52,733 nucleotides of DNA from NCBI GenBank assembly GCA_934632155.1, contig CAKTXZ010000017.1, positions 1 to 52,733 on the forward strand. Direction: 5' to 3'. Of the stretch, positions 16,814-25,091 are shown piece after piece; the first letter of the stretch is position 1, and every line of letters starts with the position of its first letter. Both the position numbers and the translations under genes were made by a program. The stretch comes from an uncultured Clostridia bacterium. Lineage in GTDB: Bacteria; Bacillota; Clostridia; Christensenellales; Aristaeellaceae. The notes below the pieces were generated by a model. It was given only the letters and a program-made list of their open reading frames with translations, ran no database searches and was not told the DNA's origin.

Positions 16814-17836
16814 ATGGGCAAATATGTTCTCAAGCGCCTTGGCTACATGGTGGTGGTATTCCTCATCGTGTCGCTGCTGATGTATGCGCTGTACAATCTG
16901 ATCCCCTCCGACCCGGCGCGCACGCAGCTTGAGCCGATTCGCAAAAGCTTTAAGACTCCGGCAGAGTATCAGGAGCGTTACCAGCAGCTGCGCAAGGAGC
17001 TGGGGCTTGACGCGCCGCTCATCGTTCGCTACGCCCGGTGGCTGGGCATTTATCCGAACGTGGAAGGCAATTTCAACGGCATGCTCGAGGGCAATTTCGG
17101 CCAGAGCTCCTACTATAAAAAGCCGGTAATCGACGTGCTTCCCGACCCGATGGGGAACACGGTGTTCATCAATATTTTCTCCATCTTTCTGGCGCTCGGC
17201 ATCACCATTCCGCTGGGCATTCACTGCGCCGTGCGCAAGAACGGTAAGTTTGACAACGGCGTGCAAGTGGTGACGATGCTGGGCTACAGCATTCCCATTT
17301 ATATCATCGCGCTGATCTGCATGTTCTTCTTCTGCGTGCTGTGGCGTATTTTCCCCATTCAGGGCACGCGCACGGCGGGCATGATCTACACCAGCGAGTG
17401 GCAGGCCTTTACGGATAAGCTGCTGCACATCTCCCTGCCGGTGATCGTGATGACCTTCGCGTCGCTGGGCGGCATGACGCGCTATGTGCGCTCCGCTATG
17501 ATCGACGCGTTGAGCATGGATTATATCCGCACGGCGCGCGCCAAGGGGCTCAAGGAAAAGGTGGTCGTTTATTCCCACGCGTGGCGCAACGCACTGCTGC
17601 CGATCATAACGTCCATCATCGGCTGGTTCATCAGCATTTTTTCCGGCTCGGTCATCATTGAGAACACGTTCTCCCTCAACGGCATGGGTCGCCTGTACTG
17701 GATCGGCCTGAACAATCTTGACTACGAGTTGGTGCTGGCTATTCAGATGTTCTACACGGTGGTGTCGCTGGTGGGCTCGCTGATTATCGATATCAGCTAT
17801 GGGCTGGTCGATCCCCGCGTGCGCGTGGATAAGTAA
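16814..17836 (+). CDS. ABC importer permease, OppB/DppB type
   Basis: 340 residues, normal length for DppB/OppB. The first membrane helix (LGYMVVVFLIVSLLMYALYN) is followed by the extracytoplasmic region and five more helices. The coupling (EAA) loop is visible as YVRSAMIDALSMDYIRTARAKGLKEK, and the last helix ends in DISYGLVDPRVRVDK, the standard C-terminus of this family. GAGAGGATG precedes the ATG. It forms the pore with the permease encoded 16 bases downstream. Unlike its partner it has no inserted domain. Confidence 0.95.
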   Translation: MGKYVLKRLGYMVVVFLIVSLLMYALYNLIPSDPARTQLEPIRKSFKTPAEYQERYQQLRKELGLDAPLIVRYARWLGIYPNVEGNFNGMLEGNFGQSSYYKKPVIDVLPDPMGNTVFINIFSIFLALGITIPLGIHCAVRKNGKFDNGVQVVTMLGYSIPIYIIALICMFFFCVLWRIFPIQGTRTAGMIYTSEWQAFTDKLLHISLPVIVMTFASLGGMTRYVRSAMIDALSMDYIRTARAKGLKEKVVVYSHAWRNALLPIITSIIGWFISIFSGSVIIENTFSLNGMGRLYWIGLNNLDYELVLAIQMFYTVVSLVGSLIIDISYGLVDPRVRVDK

Positions 17837-17852
17837 GGAAGGAGGCCGAAAC

Positions 17853-19715
17853 ATGGCGGATCAAAAGAAAAAACAATTTTTCCTCCTTCGCTGGTTCAAG
17901 CGCACGGCGCTCAAGGATCGCGCGGAACTGAACGTCGAGGAGGAGGAGAGCATCCAGACCCCTTCGCGGCTGATGCTGAACAATTTCCTGCATAAGCGGC
18001 TGGCCATGACGGGGCTGATCGTATTTCTGTGCATTTTCGCGTTTGTGCTGATCGGCCCGCGTATCTGGGTGCTGGATCTGTCCGATCAGGACGTGACGCT
18101 GGTGAACCTGCCGCCGTGCAGCAGCATGCTCAGCGTGCCGGACGCGCTCATCAAGGAGGGCATTCGGGATATTTCCGCCGGCAACACCTATGGCGTGGGC
18201 GTGAGCGAGAAGGGTAACATTTATATCTGGGGCATCACCCGCATTACCGACAAGATCGACATCGCCAACATTCCCGACGAGGTGAAGAACGCGGATATCG
18301 TTTCCGTTTCGGCCGGCTCGGATCATGTGGTGGCGATGGACGCGGACGGGCAGGTCTACGTCTGGGGCAACACGCGCCTGCAGCAGGCGAATTTCTCCAG
18401 CGACATGAAAAAGGCCATGAAGGCCGGTGGCGACCAGTGGCAGGTGAAGCAGCTGGTGGCCAGCAACCAGTTCTCCGCCATCGTGACGGAGGAGGGGCAG
18501 CTGTACCTCTGGGGCAATTCCAACATGGCGGATATCAAAATTTCCTCCAAATATAAGAAGGGCGTCGAGGTCGAAAAGGTCGCCCTGACGGATAACGAGT
18601 TCATCGCCCTGCTCAAGGACGGTACGGTGGCCTACATCGCCACCAAGAGCAAGGATTCCCCATTCGCCCAGATTCCCGAAAGCCTTACGGGCAAGCGGGT
18701 GGTGGATATCGCCGCCACGCGCAAGAGCGTGCTGGCGCTGACCGAGGATGGCGAGATCGTCGTGTGGGGCAACGCTGTCCGCGGCGAGGTGGACGTGCCC
18801 GCTCTGCCGGCCAAGCCCGTTCAGGTCCAGGGCGGCGGCTACCACTACACGGCGCTGCTGGAGAACGGCGATGTGGTCAGCTGGGGCAACAACAAGTATA
18901 AGCAGACCAACGTGCCCGCGAACATCGCGAGCCAGAAGGTGACGAAGCTGTATGTGGCCAACTACCAGAACTACGCCGTGACCGAGGAGGGGCAGGTGAT
19001 TGCCTGGGGTCTGCGCGGCTTCCTGCTGGGCACGGATAGCCTTGGCCGCGATATGCTGACACGTATCGTCAACGGCGGCAGGGTTACCATGACCGTCGGC
19101 GCGATTTCCGTTATCATCGCCACGCTGCTGGGCGTGATCTTCGGCGGCATCGCCGGCTACTTCGGCGGACGCACGGATATCCTCATCATGCGCATTTCCG
19201 AGATCGTGGGCGGGCTACCGTTCATTCCCTTCGCCATGATTCTCTCGGCCATCATTGGCTCGAAGATGGATCCGACGCAGCGCATGTACCTGATTATGGT
19301 GGTGCTGGGCGTGCTGTCGTGGGTGCCGACGTGCCGCCTTGTGCGCGCGCAGATTCTGGCGCAGCGCGAAATGGAGTACGTCACTGCGGCAAAGGCGATG
19401 GGCATTCGAGAGAACGTGATCGTCTTCCGACACATTTTGCCCAACGTTATCAGCCTGCTGATCGTGTCCATGACGCTGGACTTCGCCACCTGCATGCTGA
19501 CGGAATCCACGCTGTCCTACCTTGGCTTCGGCATCCCGCTGCCCACGCCCACGTGGGGCAACCTGCTCAACGGCGCGAACAACTCCATCGTCATCCAGCA
19601 GTACTGGTGGCAGTGGGTGTTCCCGGCGCTGATCTTCGGTATCTGCACGGTCTGCATCAACATGATCGGCGACGGCCTGCGGGACGCGCTGGATCCCAAG
19701 GCATTGGAACGGTAA
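17853..19715 (+). CDS. ABC importer permease, OppC/DppC type, with an inserted seven-repeat RCC1-like propeller
   Basis: 620 residues, about twice the usual 280-310. Residues 1-50 are a cytoplasmic tail and 52-72 the first membrane helix. Residues about 103-388 hold seven repeats ending in G-x-(I/V)-x-x-WG: IYIWG, VYVWG, LYLWG, (VAYIA, degenerate), IVVWG, VVSWG, VIAWG. This is the RCC1/ALPHA-tubulin-suppressor propeller pattern with a full seven blades. At residue 391 the normal permease resumes with LLGTDSLGRD, then the TM core with the coupling loop EYVTAAKAMGIRENVI and the C-terminal DGLRDALDPKALER. The insert sits between TM1 and TM2, so it should face outside the cell, where the receptor docks. 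The frame is continuous and codon use is uniform. ATG 17853 follows GGAGG; an upstream in-frame start at 17799 lies in the previous gene. Confidence 0.93.
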   Translation: MADQKKKQFFLLRWFKRTALKDRAELNVEEEESIQTPSRLMLNNFLHKRLAMTGLIVFLCIFAFVLIGPRIWVLDLSDQDVTLVNLPPCSSMLSVPDALIKEGIRDISAGNTYGVGVSEKGNIYIWGITRITDKIDIANIPDEVKNADIVSVSAGSDHVVAMDADGQVYVWGNTRLQQANFSSDMKKAMKAGGDQWQVKQLVASNQFSAIVTEEGQLYLWGNSNMADIKISSKYKKGVEVEKVALTDNEFIALLKDGTVAYIATKSKDSPFAQIPESLTGKRVVDIAATRKSVLALTEDGEIVVWGNAVRGEVDVPALPAKPVQVQGGGYHYTALLENGDVVSWGNNKYKQTNVPANIASQKVTKLYVANYQNYAVTEEGQVIAWGLRGFLLGTDSLGRDMLTRIVNGGRVTMTVGAISVIIATLLGVIFGGIAGYFGGRTDILIMRISEIVGGLPFIPFAMILSAIIGSKMDPTQRMYLIMVVLGVLSWVPTCRLVRAQILAQREMEYVTAAKAMGIRENVIVFRHILPNVISLLIVSMTLDFATCMLTESTLSYLGFGIPLPTPTWGNLLNGANNSIVIQQYWWQWVFPALIFGICTVCINMIGDGLRDALDPKALER

Positions 19716-19730
19716 GGGAGGACAGAGCGT

Positions 19731-20723
19731 ATGGCATTGCTTGAAATGAAACACCTCAAAACCTTCTTTACCACCAAGCACGGCGTGGTAAAGGCGGTCA
19801 ACGACGTTTCCTATACGGTGGAGGCCGGGAAGACACTGGGCGTTGTGGGCGAGAGCGGCTCGGGTAAGAGCGTTTCCGCGCTGAGCATCCTTCGCCTGCT
19901 GGACGGCAACGGCTACATCGACAGCGGCGAGATTCTCTTTGACGGCCGCGACCTGACCAAGCTGCCCCTGCATGAGATTCAAAAGATTCGCGGCAACGCG
20001 ATTTCGATGATCTTTCAGGAGCCGATGACCAGCCTGAACCCCGTGTTCACGGTGGAGCGTCAGGTGGCCGAGCCGTTTATGATCCATCAGCACATGAGCA
20101 AGGCCGAGGCCAGGAAAAAGGTCGTGGAGATGCTCTCGGACGTGAAGATTCCCAACCCCGAGGTGGTCGCGAAGCAATATCCGCACCAGCTCTCCGGCGG
20201 TATGCGTCAGCGCGTGATGATCGCAATGGCGCTGGCCTGCCGTCCCAAGTTGCTGATCGCTGACGAGCCGACCACGGCGCTGGACGTGACCATTCAGGCG
20301 CAGATTCTGAAGCTGATGAACGACCTGAAGAACGAGCACGGCACGTCGATCCTGTTCATTACGCACGATCTGGGCGTTATCGCGCAGATGGCCGACGACG
20401 TGGTCGTGATGTACTGCGGTCAGGTGGTTGAGCATGCGCCCGCCTGCACGATCTTCAAGGACAGCGAATATTCCCATCCGTACACGGAGGGGCTGATGCT
20501 CTCCATCCCCCGGCTGGACACGCCGGCCAACGTGCGTCTGGAGGCGATTCCCGGCGCCGTGCCGCACCCGCTGAAGCTGCCCAAGGGCTGCAAGTTCGCG
20601 CCCCGCTGCAAGTATTGCACTGAGCGCTGCCTGAACGAGGAGCCGGAGATGACGGCCGTGTCCGAGGAGCAGCAGATTCGCTGCTTCTACCCGAGGAAGG
20701 AGGATCGCCGTGGAAACAAATAA
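19731..20723 (+). CDS. ABC importer ATPase, OppD/DppD type
   Basis: 330 residues, normal length. Walker A is GESGSGKS (about 40-47), Q-loop IFQEPMTSLNPV, signature LSGGMRQRVMIAMAL, Walker B LLIADEPTTALD, and the H-loop is in ILFITHDLGV. The C-terminal oligopeptide/dipeptide extension has KGCKFAPRCKYCTERC, the cysteine pattern that holds a 4Fe-4S cluster in some Dpp ATPases. GGGAGG precedes the ATG. It follows the fused permease by 15 bases, and its last 14 bases overlap the next ATPase. It should pair with that protein to power import. Confidence 0.96.
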   Translation: MALLEMKHLKTFFTTKHGVVKAVNDVSYTVEAGKTLGVVGESGSGKSVSALSILRLLDGNGYIDSGEILFDGRDLTKLPLHEIQKIRGNAISMIFQEPMTSLNPVFTVERQVAEPFMIHQHMSKAEARKKVVEMLSDVKIPNPEVVAKQYPHQLSGGMRQRVMIAMALACRPKLLIADEPTTALDVTIQAQILKLMNDLKNEHGTSILFITHDLGVIAQMADDVVVMYCGQVVEHAPACTIFKDSEYSHPYTEGLMLSIPRLDTPANVRLEAIPGAVPHPLKLPKGCKFAPRCKYCTERCLNEEPEMTAVSEEQQIRCFYPRKEDRRGNK

Positions 20724-22251
20724 TAAAAAGGTTTTGCTGAAGGTCACGAACCTCAAACAGTACTTCCCCCTGAAAAAGAAGGGGCTGTACGTGAAGGCAA
20801 ACGACGGCATCAGCCTTGATATTTATGAGGGCGAAACGTTCGGCCTGGTCGGCGAGAGCGGCTGCGGCAAGTCCACGCTGGGGCGCACGCTGCTGCAGCT
20901 GTACCACCAGACGGACGGGCGCACCATGTATTACGGCCGCTCCCTTGCGGAGGTCGCGCCGCAATATGTCGAGAAGACGCTGCGCACCATCGACAAGCGC
21001 CGCGCCCAATGGAAGAACGACCAGAAAAGGGCTGCCGCACTTCAGGCGGAGTACGACGCGCTCGAGGAGGGTCACGCCAAGTACAACAAGGCCAACGAGC
21101 TGGCCAAGGCACAGAAGGACGAGCACGACGCGCTGCTGGACATGGCTAATCTGATCGGCGGCTTTGTGGCGATCGACGATATCAAGGCGCCGATCGCGGA
21201 ATTCCGGAAGAAATACCAGCTCTCGGTCAAGCGTAAGAAGCTTGCCGCCAAGCGTAAGGCCGTCGCGCTCGACCATGACGACGCGGCGTTCTACACCAAG
21301 AAGGATCGCGAGGTCGGCAAAAACACCGCCGGGAAGGACGCCAAGATTCAGAAACTCTCCCGGCAGCTCGAGCAGCTTGACGCTCAGATCGGCGCGATCG
21401 ACGAGGAAATCGCCGCCGTTTACGCCGAGCTAGAAGTCCTGCGCGCGCCCTATCGGGACGACCCGGCGTTCCAAAAGTACGAAGCGCTGCGGGACGACGG
21501 CGTGGATTTGGCGCGCCTGACCTATAATGAAATTCGCAACCTGCGCAGCGATCTGCAGCTGATTTTCCAAGATCCCTATTCCTCAATGAACCCGCGCATG
21601 ACGGTGGGCAATATCATCGGCGAGGGGCTGCTGGCGCACGGCTTCTTCAAGCGCAACGACGAGCGTATGCAGGAATACATCATCAAAACGATGGAGGACG
21701 CCGGTCTGGCCAGATACTTCCTGCATCGCTTCCCGCACCAGTTCTCCGGCGGTCAGCGTCAGCGCATCGGCATTGCCCGTTCGCTGGCGGTGAAGCCTAA
21801 GTTCGTGGTGTGCGACGAGGCCGTCTCCGCGCTGGACGTGTCCATCCAGTCCCAGATCATCAACCTGCTCTACGACTTGAAGGAGCAGAGCCACCTGACG
21901 TATTTGTTCATTACACACGACCTGTCGATCGTCAAGTACATTTCAGACCGTATCGGCGTTATGTATCTGGGCAACATGGTTGAGATGGCCGCGACGCAGG
22001 ATATCTTCGACCATCCGCGCCACCCCTACACCGAATCCCTTATCGCCGCGATTCCCACTACGGATGTCGGCGGCGGGCGCAAGCTGCGCATTCTGGAGGG
22101 CGACATTCCCTCGCCCATCAATCCGCCCAAGGGCTGCAAGTTCCACACCCGCTGCAGCCGCTGCACCGAAAAATGCAAGCAGCAAGAGCCTGCGTGGGTC
22201 GAAATTTCGCCCAACCACTTCGTGGCTTGCCATTACCCGCTGGAGGATTAA
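20710..22251 (+). CDS. ABC importer ATPase, OppF type, with a long coiled-coil-like insertion
   Basis: 513 residues against about 320-340 for normal OppF. Walker A (GESGCGKST) is at 48-56, but the Q-loop LIFQDPYSSMNPR is only at about 284. The roughly 230-residue distance is normally about 50, so about 180 residues are inserted. The insert (about 80-270) is rich in Lys, Glu, Ala and Arg with heptad-like stretches (LRTIDKRRAQWKNDQKRAAA, KIQKLSRQLEQLDAQIGAID), so coiled coil is likely. After it the fold is normal: FSGGQRQRIGIARSL, FVVCDEAVSALD, FITHDLSIV, and a cysteine-containing C-terminal tail. The GTG start has AGGAGG upstream and overlaps the previous gene. The insert should lie in the cytoplasm on the ATPase face. 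Confidence 0.93.
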   Translation: METNNKKVLLKVTNLKQYFPLKKKGLYVKANDGISLDIYEGETFGLVGESGCGKSTLGRTLLQLYHQTDGRTMYYGRSLAEVAPQYVEKTLRTIDKRRAQWKNDQKRAAALQAEYDALEEGHAKYNKANELAKAQKDEHDALLDMANLIGGFVAIDDIKAPIAEFRKKYQLSVKRKKLAAKRKAVALDHDDAAFYTKKDREVGKNTAGKDAKIQKLSRQLEQLDAQIGAIDEEIAAVYAELEVLRAPYRDDPAFQKYEALRDDGVDLARLTYNEIRNLRSDLQLIFQDPYSSMNPRMTVGNIIGEGLLAHGFFKRNDERMQEYIIKTMEDAGLARYFLHRFPHQFSGGQRQRIGIARSLAVKPKFVVCDEAVSALDVSIQSQIINLLYDLKEQSHLTYLFITHDLSIVKYISDRIGVMYLGNMVEMAATQDIFDHPRHPYTESLIAAIPTTDVGGGRKLRILEGDIPSPINPPKGCKFHTRCSRCTEKCKQQEPAWVEISPNHFVACHYPLED

Positions 22252-22254
22252 CGC

Positions 22255-22479
22255 ATGCCGATCCTGTTTGAGGGCAAGTACAGGCGCGCGCGCAAATTTC
22301 AGCGGGAGCAGCGCGACCTTCGCGCGCGCTCGGACGATCAGCAGCGCCCGCTGGCCGACGAAATGGAAAAGGGCGACCTGCTGGCCATGATTATCGCGGC
22401 GTGCGTTACCATTTTGCCGGTGGCGTTGCTGGTGCTGGCTGCTCTTGCCGCCGCAGGGTACTTCTTCATTGTGCGGTAG
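22255..22479 (+). CDS. Small single-helix membrane protein at the end of the importer operon
   Basis: 74 residues. The first 40 are highly charged (KYRRARKFQREQRDLRARSD), followed by one hydrophobic helix (AACVTILPVALLVLAALAAA) and a short FFIVR end. It starts three bases after the OppF-type stop, with GGAGG in that gene's last codons, so it belongs to the operon. No known family is recognised. Given the neighbouring ATPase with its cytoplasmic insertion, it may be an accessory subunit that tethers or tunes the importer; that is inference from position. Two terminators follow. Confidence 0.72.
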   Translation: MPILFEGKYRRARKFQREQRDLRARSDDQQRPLADEMEKGDLLAMIIAACVTILPVALLVLAALAAAGYFFIVR

Positions 22480-22507
22480 ATGAAAAATAAGGCTGGCGTA
22501 CGGCGTG

Positions 22508-22538
22508 ACGCCCCGCCCGGTTTAGCCGGGCGGGGCGT
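22508..22538 (+). terminator. GC-rich terminator-type hairpin after the importer operon
   Basis: A 13-bp perfect stem, left arm 22508-22520 and right arm 22526-22538, loop TTTAG. Only TT follows the stem, so it may work with the next hairpin. Confidence 0.6.
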
Positions 22539-22579
22539 TCCTGCAGGAGGCGCGCCGAACGCGCAGCCCTCCGGCGATG

Positions 22580-22619
22580 AAAATCCGCGCCCGGCTCAAG
22601 CGAACCGGGCGCGGATTTT
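22580..22619. terminator. Bidirectional terminator between importer and glutamine synthetase
   Basis: A 15-bp perfect stem (arms 22580-22594 and 22605-22619), loop of ten bases. The arms begin with AAAA and end with TTTT, so it gives a T-run on both strands and can end both convergent transcripts. Confidence 0.82.
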
Positions 22620-22694
22620 GCATGGCGCGCTGGTCGGAGGGGCTGCTTGGCGGCTAGCCAGTCCTTCGCCGCTCCGAGCGCCGCGCCGAACGCC

Positions 22695-24782
22695 TTATTT
22701 GGTGGTCAGCAGCACGCCGTAGCCCGGGAAGGGCCACAGCTTTTCATCCACGACGCCCTCGGCCTCATCGACCAGACAGCGCAATTCCTGCATAGCCAGA
22801 AAGATGCGGTCGCGGCAGTGGCGCGCCTGTGAAAGCGGATCGGCGGTTGCATCGAGCGCCAGCACGCTTTCATGCAGCGCTTCAATTTTGTCGCTGACGC
22901 CGGTGAGCAGGAGGTTCAGATGCCGCAGCAGCTTTTCCTCGCAGGGGGTGGCCAGCTCTGGCAGGAAACGCTTCTCCGCCTCCGCCGTTTCGGCAATCTG
23001 GCGGGCGTAGCGCAAAATTGCGGGCAGAATTTCCTTGTTGGCGATGTCCAGCATGGTGTGGGCCTCGATGGAGATGATTTTGCAATAGTTCTCCAGCAGC
23101 ACCTCATAGCGGCTGAAGATTTCCTCGCGGCTGTAAACCTGCTGGCGCGCGAAGAGGGCGATATTCTCCTCGCGAATCAGATAGGGCAGCGCGTCCGGCG
23201 TGCTGGGCAGGTCGAGCAGGCCGCGCCGGTGCGCCTCCTCGCGCCATGCGGGGGCGTAGTTGTTGCCGTTGAAGATAATGCGCTTATGGTTGGCGATGGC
23301 GTCAACGATGATCTGCTCCACCTCGGCGCGCAGATCCGCCGCCTGCTCCAATTGATCGGCAAAGCCCGCCAGCACGTCGGCCACGATGGTGTTGATGACG
23401 ATGTTCGCATCGGCGATGGACATGGACGCGCCGGGCGAGCGGAATTCAAACTTATTGCCCGTAAAGGCGAAGGGAGAGGTACGGTTGCGGTCGGTGGCGT
23501 CCTTGGGAATGCGGGGCAGCGTTTTTACGCCCACGTTCATGGCGGTTTTTTCACCCGCGACATAGGCCTTGTGGTGCTCCAGCGCGTCCAGAATGCTGCC
23601 TAATTCGTCGCCCAGAAACATGCTGATGATGGCGGGCGGCGCTTCGTTCGCGCCCAGACGATGGTCGTTTCCCGCGCTGGCGACCGAAATGCGCAAGAGA
23701 TCCTGATGCAGATCCACCGCCTGAATAACGGCGACCAGAAACAGCAGAAACTGCGCGTTTTCGGCGGGCGTTTCGCCCGGCTCAAGCAGATTCAGCCCCG
23801 TATCGGTGGTCATGGACCAGTTATTGTGCTTCCCCGAGCCGTTTACACCGGCAAAGGGCTTTTCATGCAAAAGGCAGGCGAAGCCGTGCTTGGCGGCGAC
23901 GCGCTTGATGGTTTCCATGGTTAATTGGTTATGGTCGGTGGCGATGTTGGAGGTGGAGAAAACGGGAGCCAGCTCATGCTGACAAGGGGCGGTTTCGTTA
24001 TGCTCCGTTTTAGCGGAAACGCCCAGCTTCCACAATTCCTCGTCGACGTCGTGCATGAAGGCGGATACGCGCGTTTTCAGGCTGCCGAAATAATGGTCGT
24101 CCAGCTCCTGCCCCTTGGGCGGGCGCGCGCCAAAGAGCGTGCGTCCGGTATAGATCAGATCCTTCCGCTGGGCGTAGAGGTCGCGGTCGATGAGAAAATA
24201 TTCCTGCTCCGGGCCGACCGTCGCCGTTACGCGCTTGATATTCGTGTGGCCAAAGAGCCGCAGAATGCGCTTGGCCTGATGGTTGAGCGCCTGCATGGAG
24301 CGCAGCAGCGGCGTTTTCTTGTCCAGCGCCTGCCCGCCGTAGCCGCAAAACGCCGTGGGGATGCACAGCGTTTGGTTCTTGATAAAGGCATAGCTGGTCG
24401 GATCCCACGCCGTATAGCCGCGCGCTTCAAAGGTCGAGCGCAGGCCGCCCGAGGGGAAGGAGGACGCGTCCGGTTCGCCGCGCATGAGCTCTTTGCCGCT
24501 AAATTCCATGATGACGCCGCCGCCCTCCATGGGCGAAAGAAACGCGTCGTGCTTTTCGGCGGTTACGCCCGTCATGGGCTGAAACCAGTGGGTAAAGTGC
24601 GTCGCGCCCTTTTCGATGGCCCAATCCTTCATGGTGTTGGCCACGACGCTGGCAACCTCCATATCCAGTGAACGGCCTTCGGCGATGGTGCGGTGCAGGG
24701 CAGCATAGGTTTCCTTGGGCAGGCGCTGGCGCATGACGCGGTCATTGAACACCAGCGAGCCGAACATTTCCTCGACGTTCAT
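22695..24782 (-). CDS. glnN: Glutamine synthetase, type III (GSIII)
   Basis: 695 residues, the size of class III enzymes, against about 440-470 for class I. It makes glutamine from glutamate, ammonia and ATP in the cytoplasm. Diagnostic segments are VFNDRVMRQRLPKETY at the N-terminus, TVGPEQEYFLIDRDLY (metal-binding glutamates), KPFAGVNGSGKHNNWS (ATP/glutamate site), and FEFRSPGASMS near the C-terminal part of the core. The open frame runs on to 25817, but ATG 24782 has GAGGAAG upstream and a consensus promoter, and all homology begins there. It is monocistronic, between a bidirectional terminator and its own promoter. Its short leader carries a terminator-like hairpin (24805-24839). Confidence 0.95.
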   Translation of the reverse strand: MNVEEMFGSLVFNDRVMRQRLPKETYAALHRTIAEGRSLDMEVASVVANTMKDWAIEKGATHFTHWFQPMTGVTAEKHDAFLSPMEGGGVIMEFSGKELMRGEPDASSFPSGGLRSTFEARGYTAWDPTSYAFIKNQTLCIPTAFCGYGGQALDKKTPLLRSMQALNHQAKRILRLFGHTNIKRVTATVGPEQEYFLIDRDLYAQRKDLIYTGRTLFGARPPKGQELDDHYFGSLKTRVSAFMHDVDEELWKLGVSAKTEHNETAPCQHELAPVFSTSNIATDHNQLTMETIKRVAAKHGFACLLHEKPFAGVNGSGKHNNWSMTTDTGLNLLEPGETPAENAQFLLFLVAVIQAVDLHQDLLRISVASAGNDHRLGANEAPPAIISMFLGDELGSILDALEHHKAYVAGEKTAMNVGVKTLPRIPKDATDRNRTSPFAFTGNKFEFRSPGASMSIADANIVINTIVADVLAGFADQLEQAADLRAEVEQIIVDAIANHKRIIFNGNNYAPAWREEAHRRGLLDLPSTPDALPYLIREENIALFARQQVYSREEIFSRYEVLLENYCKIISIEAHTMLDIANKEILPAILRYARQIAETAEAEKRFLPELATPCEEKLLRHLNLLLTGVSDKIEALHESVLALDATADPLSQARHCRDRIFLAMQELRCLVDEAEGVVDEKLWPFPGYGVLLTTK

Positions 24783-24804
24783 GGGCTTCCTCACTTTCCA
24801 AATC

Positions 24805-24839
24805 AAAAAGAACGCCGCGACCAAAAGCGCGCAGCGTCC
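24805..24839 (-). promoter_or_regulatory. Terminator-like hairpin in the glutamine synthetase leader
   Basis: On the minus strand GGACGCTGCG (24839-24830) pairs with CGCGGCGTTC (24819-24810) over ten positions with two G-T wobbles, followed by TTTTTG. It starts about seven bases after the predicted transcription start and ends about 20 bases before the start codon, so it would act as an attenuator or a 5' stabiliser. Confidence 0.55.
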
Positions 24840-24852
24840 TTGCTGTAGGGGT

Positions 24853-24881
24853 ATTATAGCCTGAACGGCGCGCGCTGTCAA
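24853..24881 (-). promoter_or_regulatory. Full-consensus promoter for glutamine synthetase
   Basis: On the minus strand TTGACA (24881-24876), 17-base spacer, TATAAT (24858-24853). The expected start is near 24846. Such a strong core promoter suggests control is exerted after initiation or by a repressor. Confidence 0.87.
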
Positions 24882-25026
24882 GCCGTGCGCGGTCATTGGA
24901 AGAGCCGCGCCGTTTTGCATGCCCCAGACTACGTTTTTGCCCCGCTCCATGCGGGATGGAGGGCGGCTGCCCCGCCAAGCTGTTCGCCGCTTTTTTGACA
25001 GGCTAAGCAACCGCGCCGTCTTGCTA

Positions 25027-25055
25027 TTGCCTGAAGGAAGAATTGCGGCTATAAT
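25027..25055 (+). promoter_or_regulatory. Promoter for the secreted C39-like protein
   Basis: TTGCCT (25027-25032), 17-base spacer, TATAAT (25050-25055). It diverges from the glutamine synthetase promoter, with about 145 bases between them that show no other signal. Confidence 0.7.
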
Positions 25056-25091
25056 AGAAGGGCTGTGTTTTTGGCAGAAAGAGGTTCGCCC

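Noticed and set aside
17853..19715. Permease plus separate RCC1 gene joined by a frameshift or misassembly
   Set aside because: The frame is continuous, the propeller sits exactly between TM1 and the LGTDSLGRD segment, codon use is uniform and the operon is in normal order, so an authentic insertion is more likely.
19215..20810. 531-codon minus-strand frame across the importer genes
   Set aside because: Shadow of OppC/OppD-type genes; no start signal or domain.
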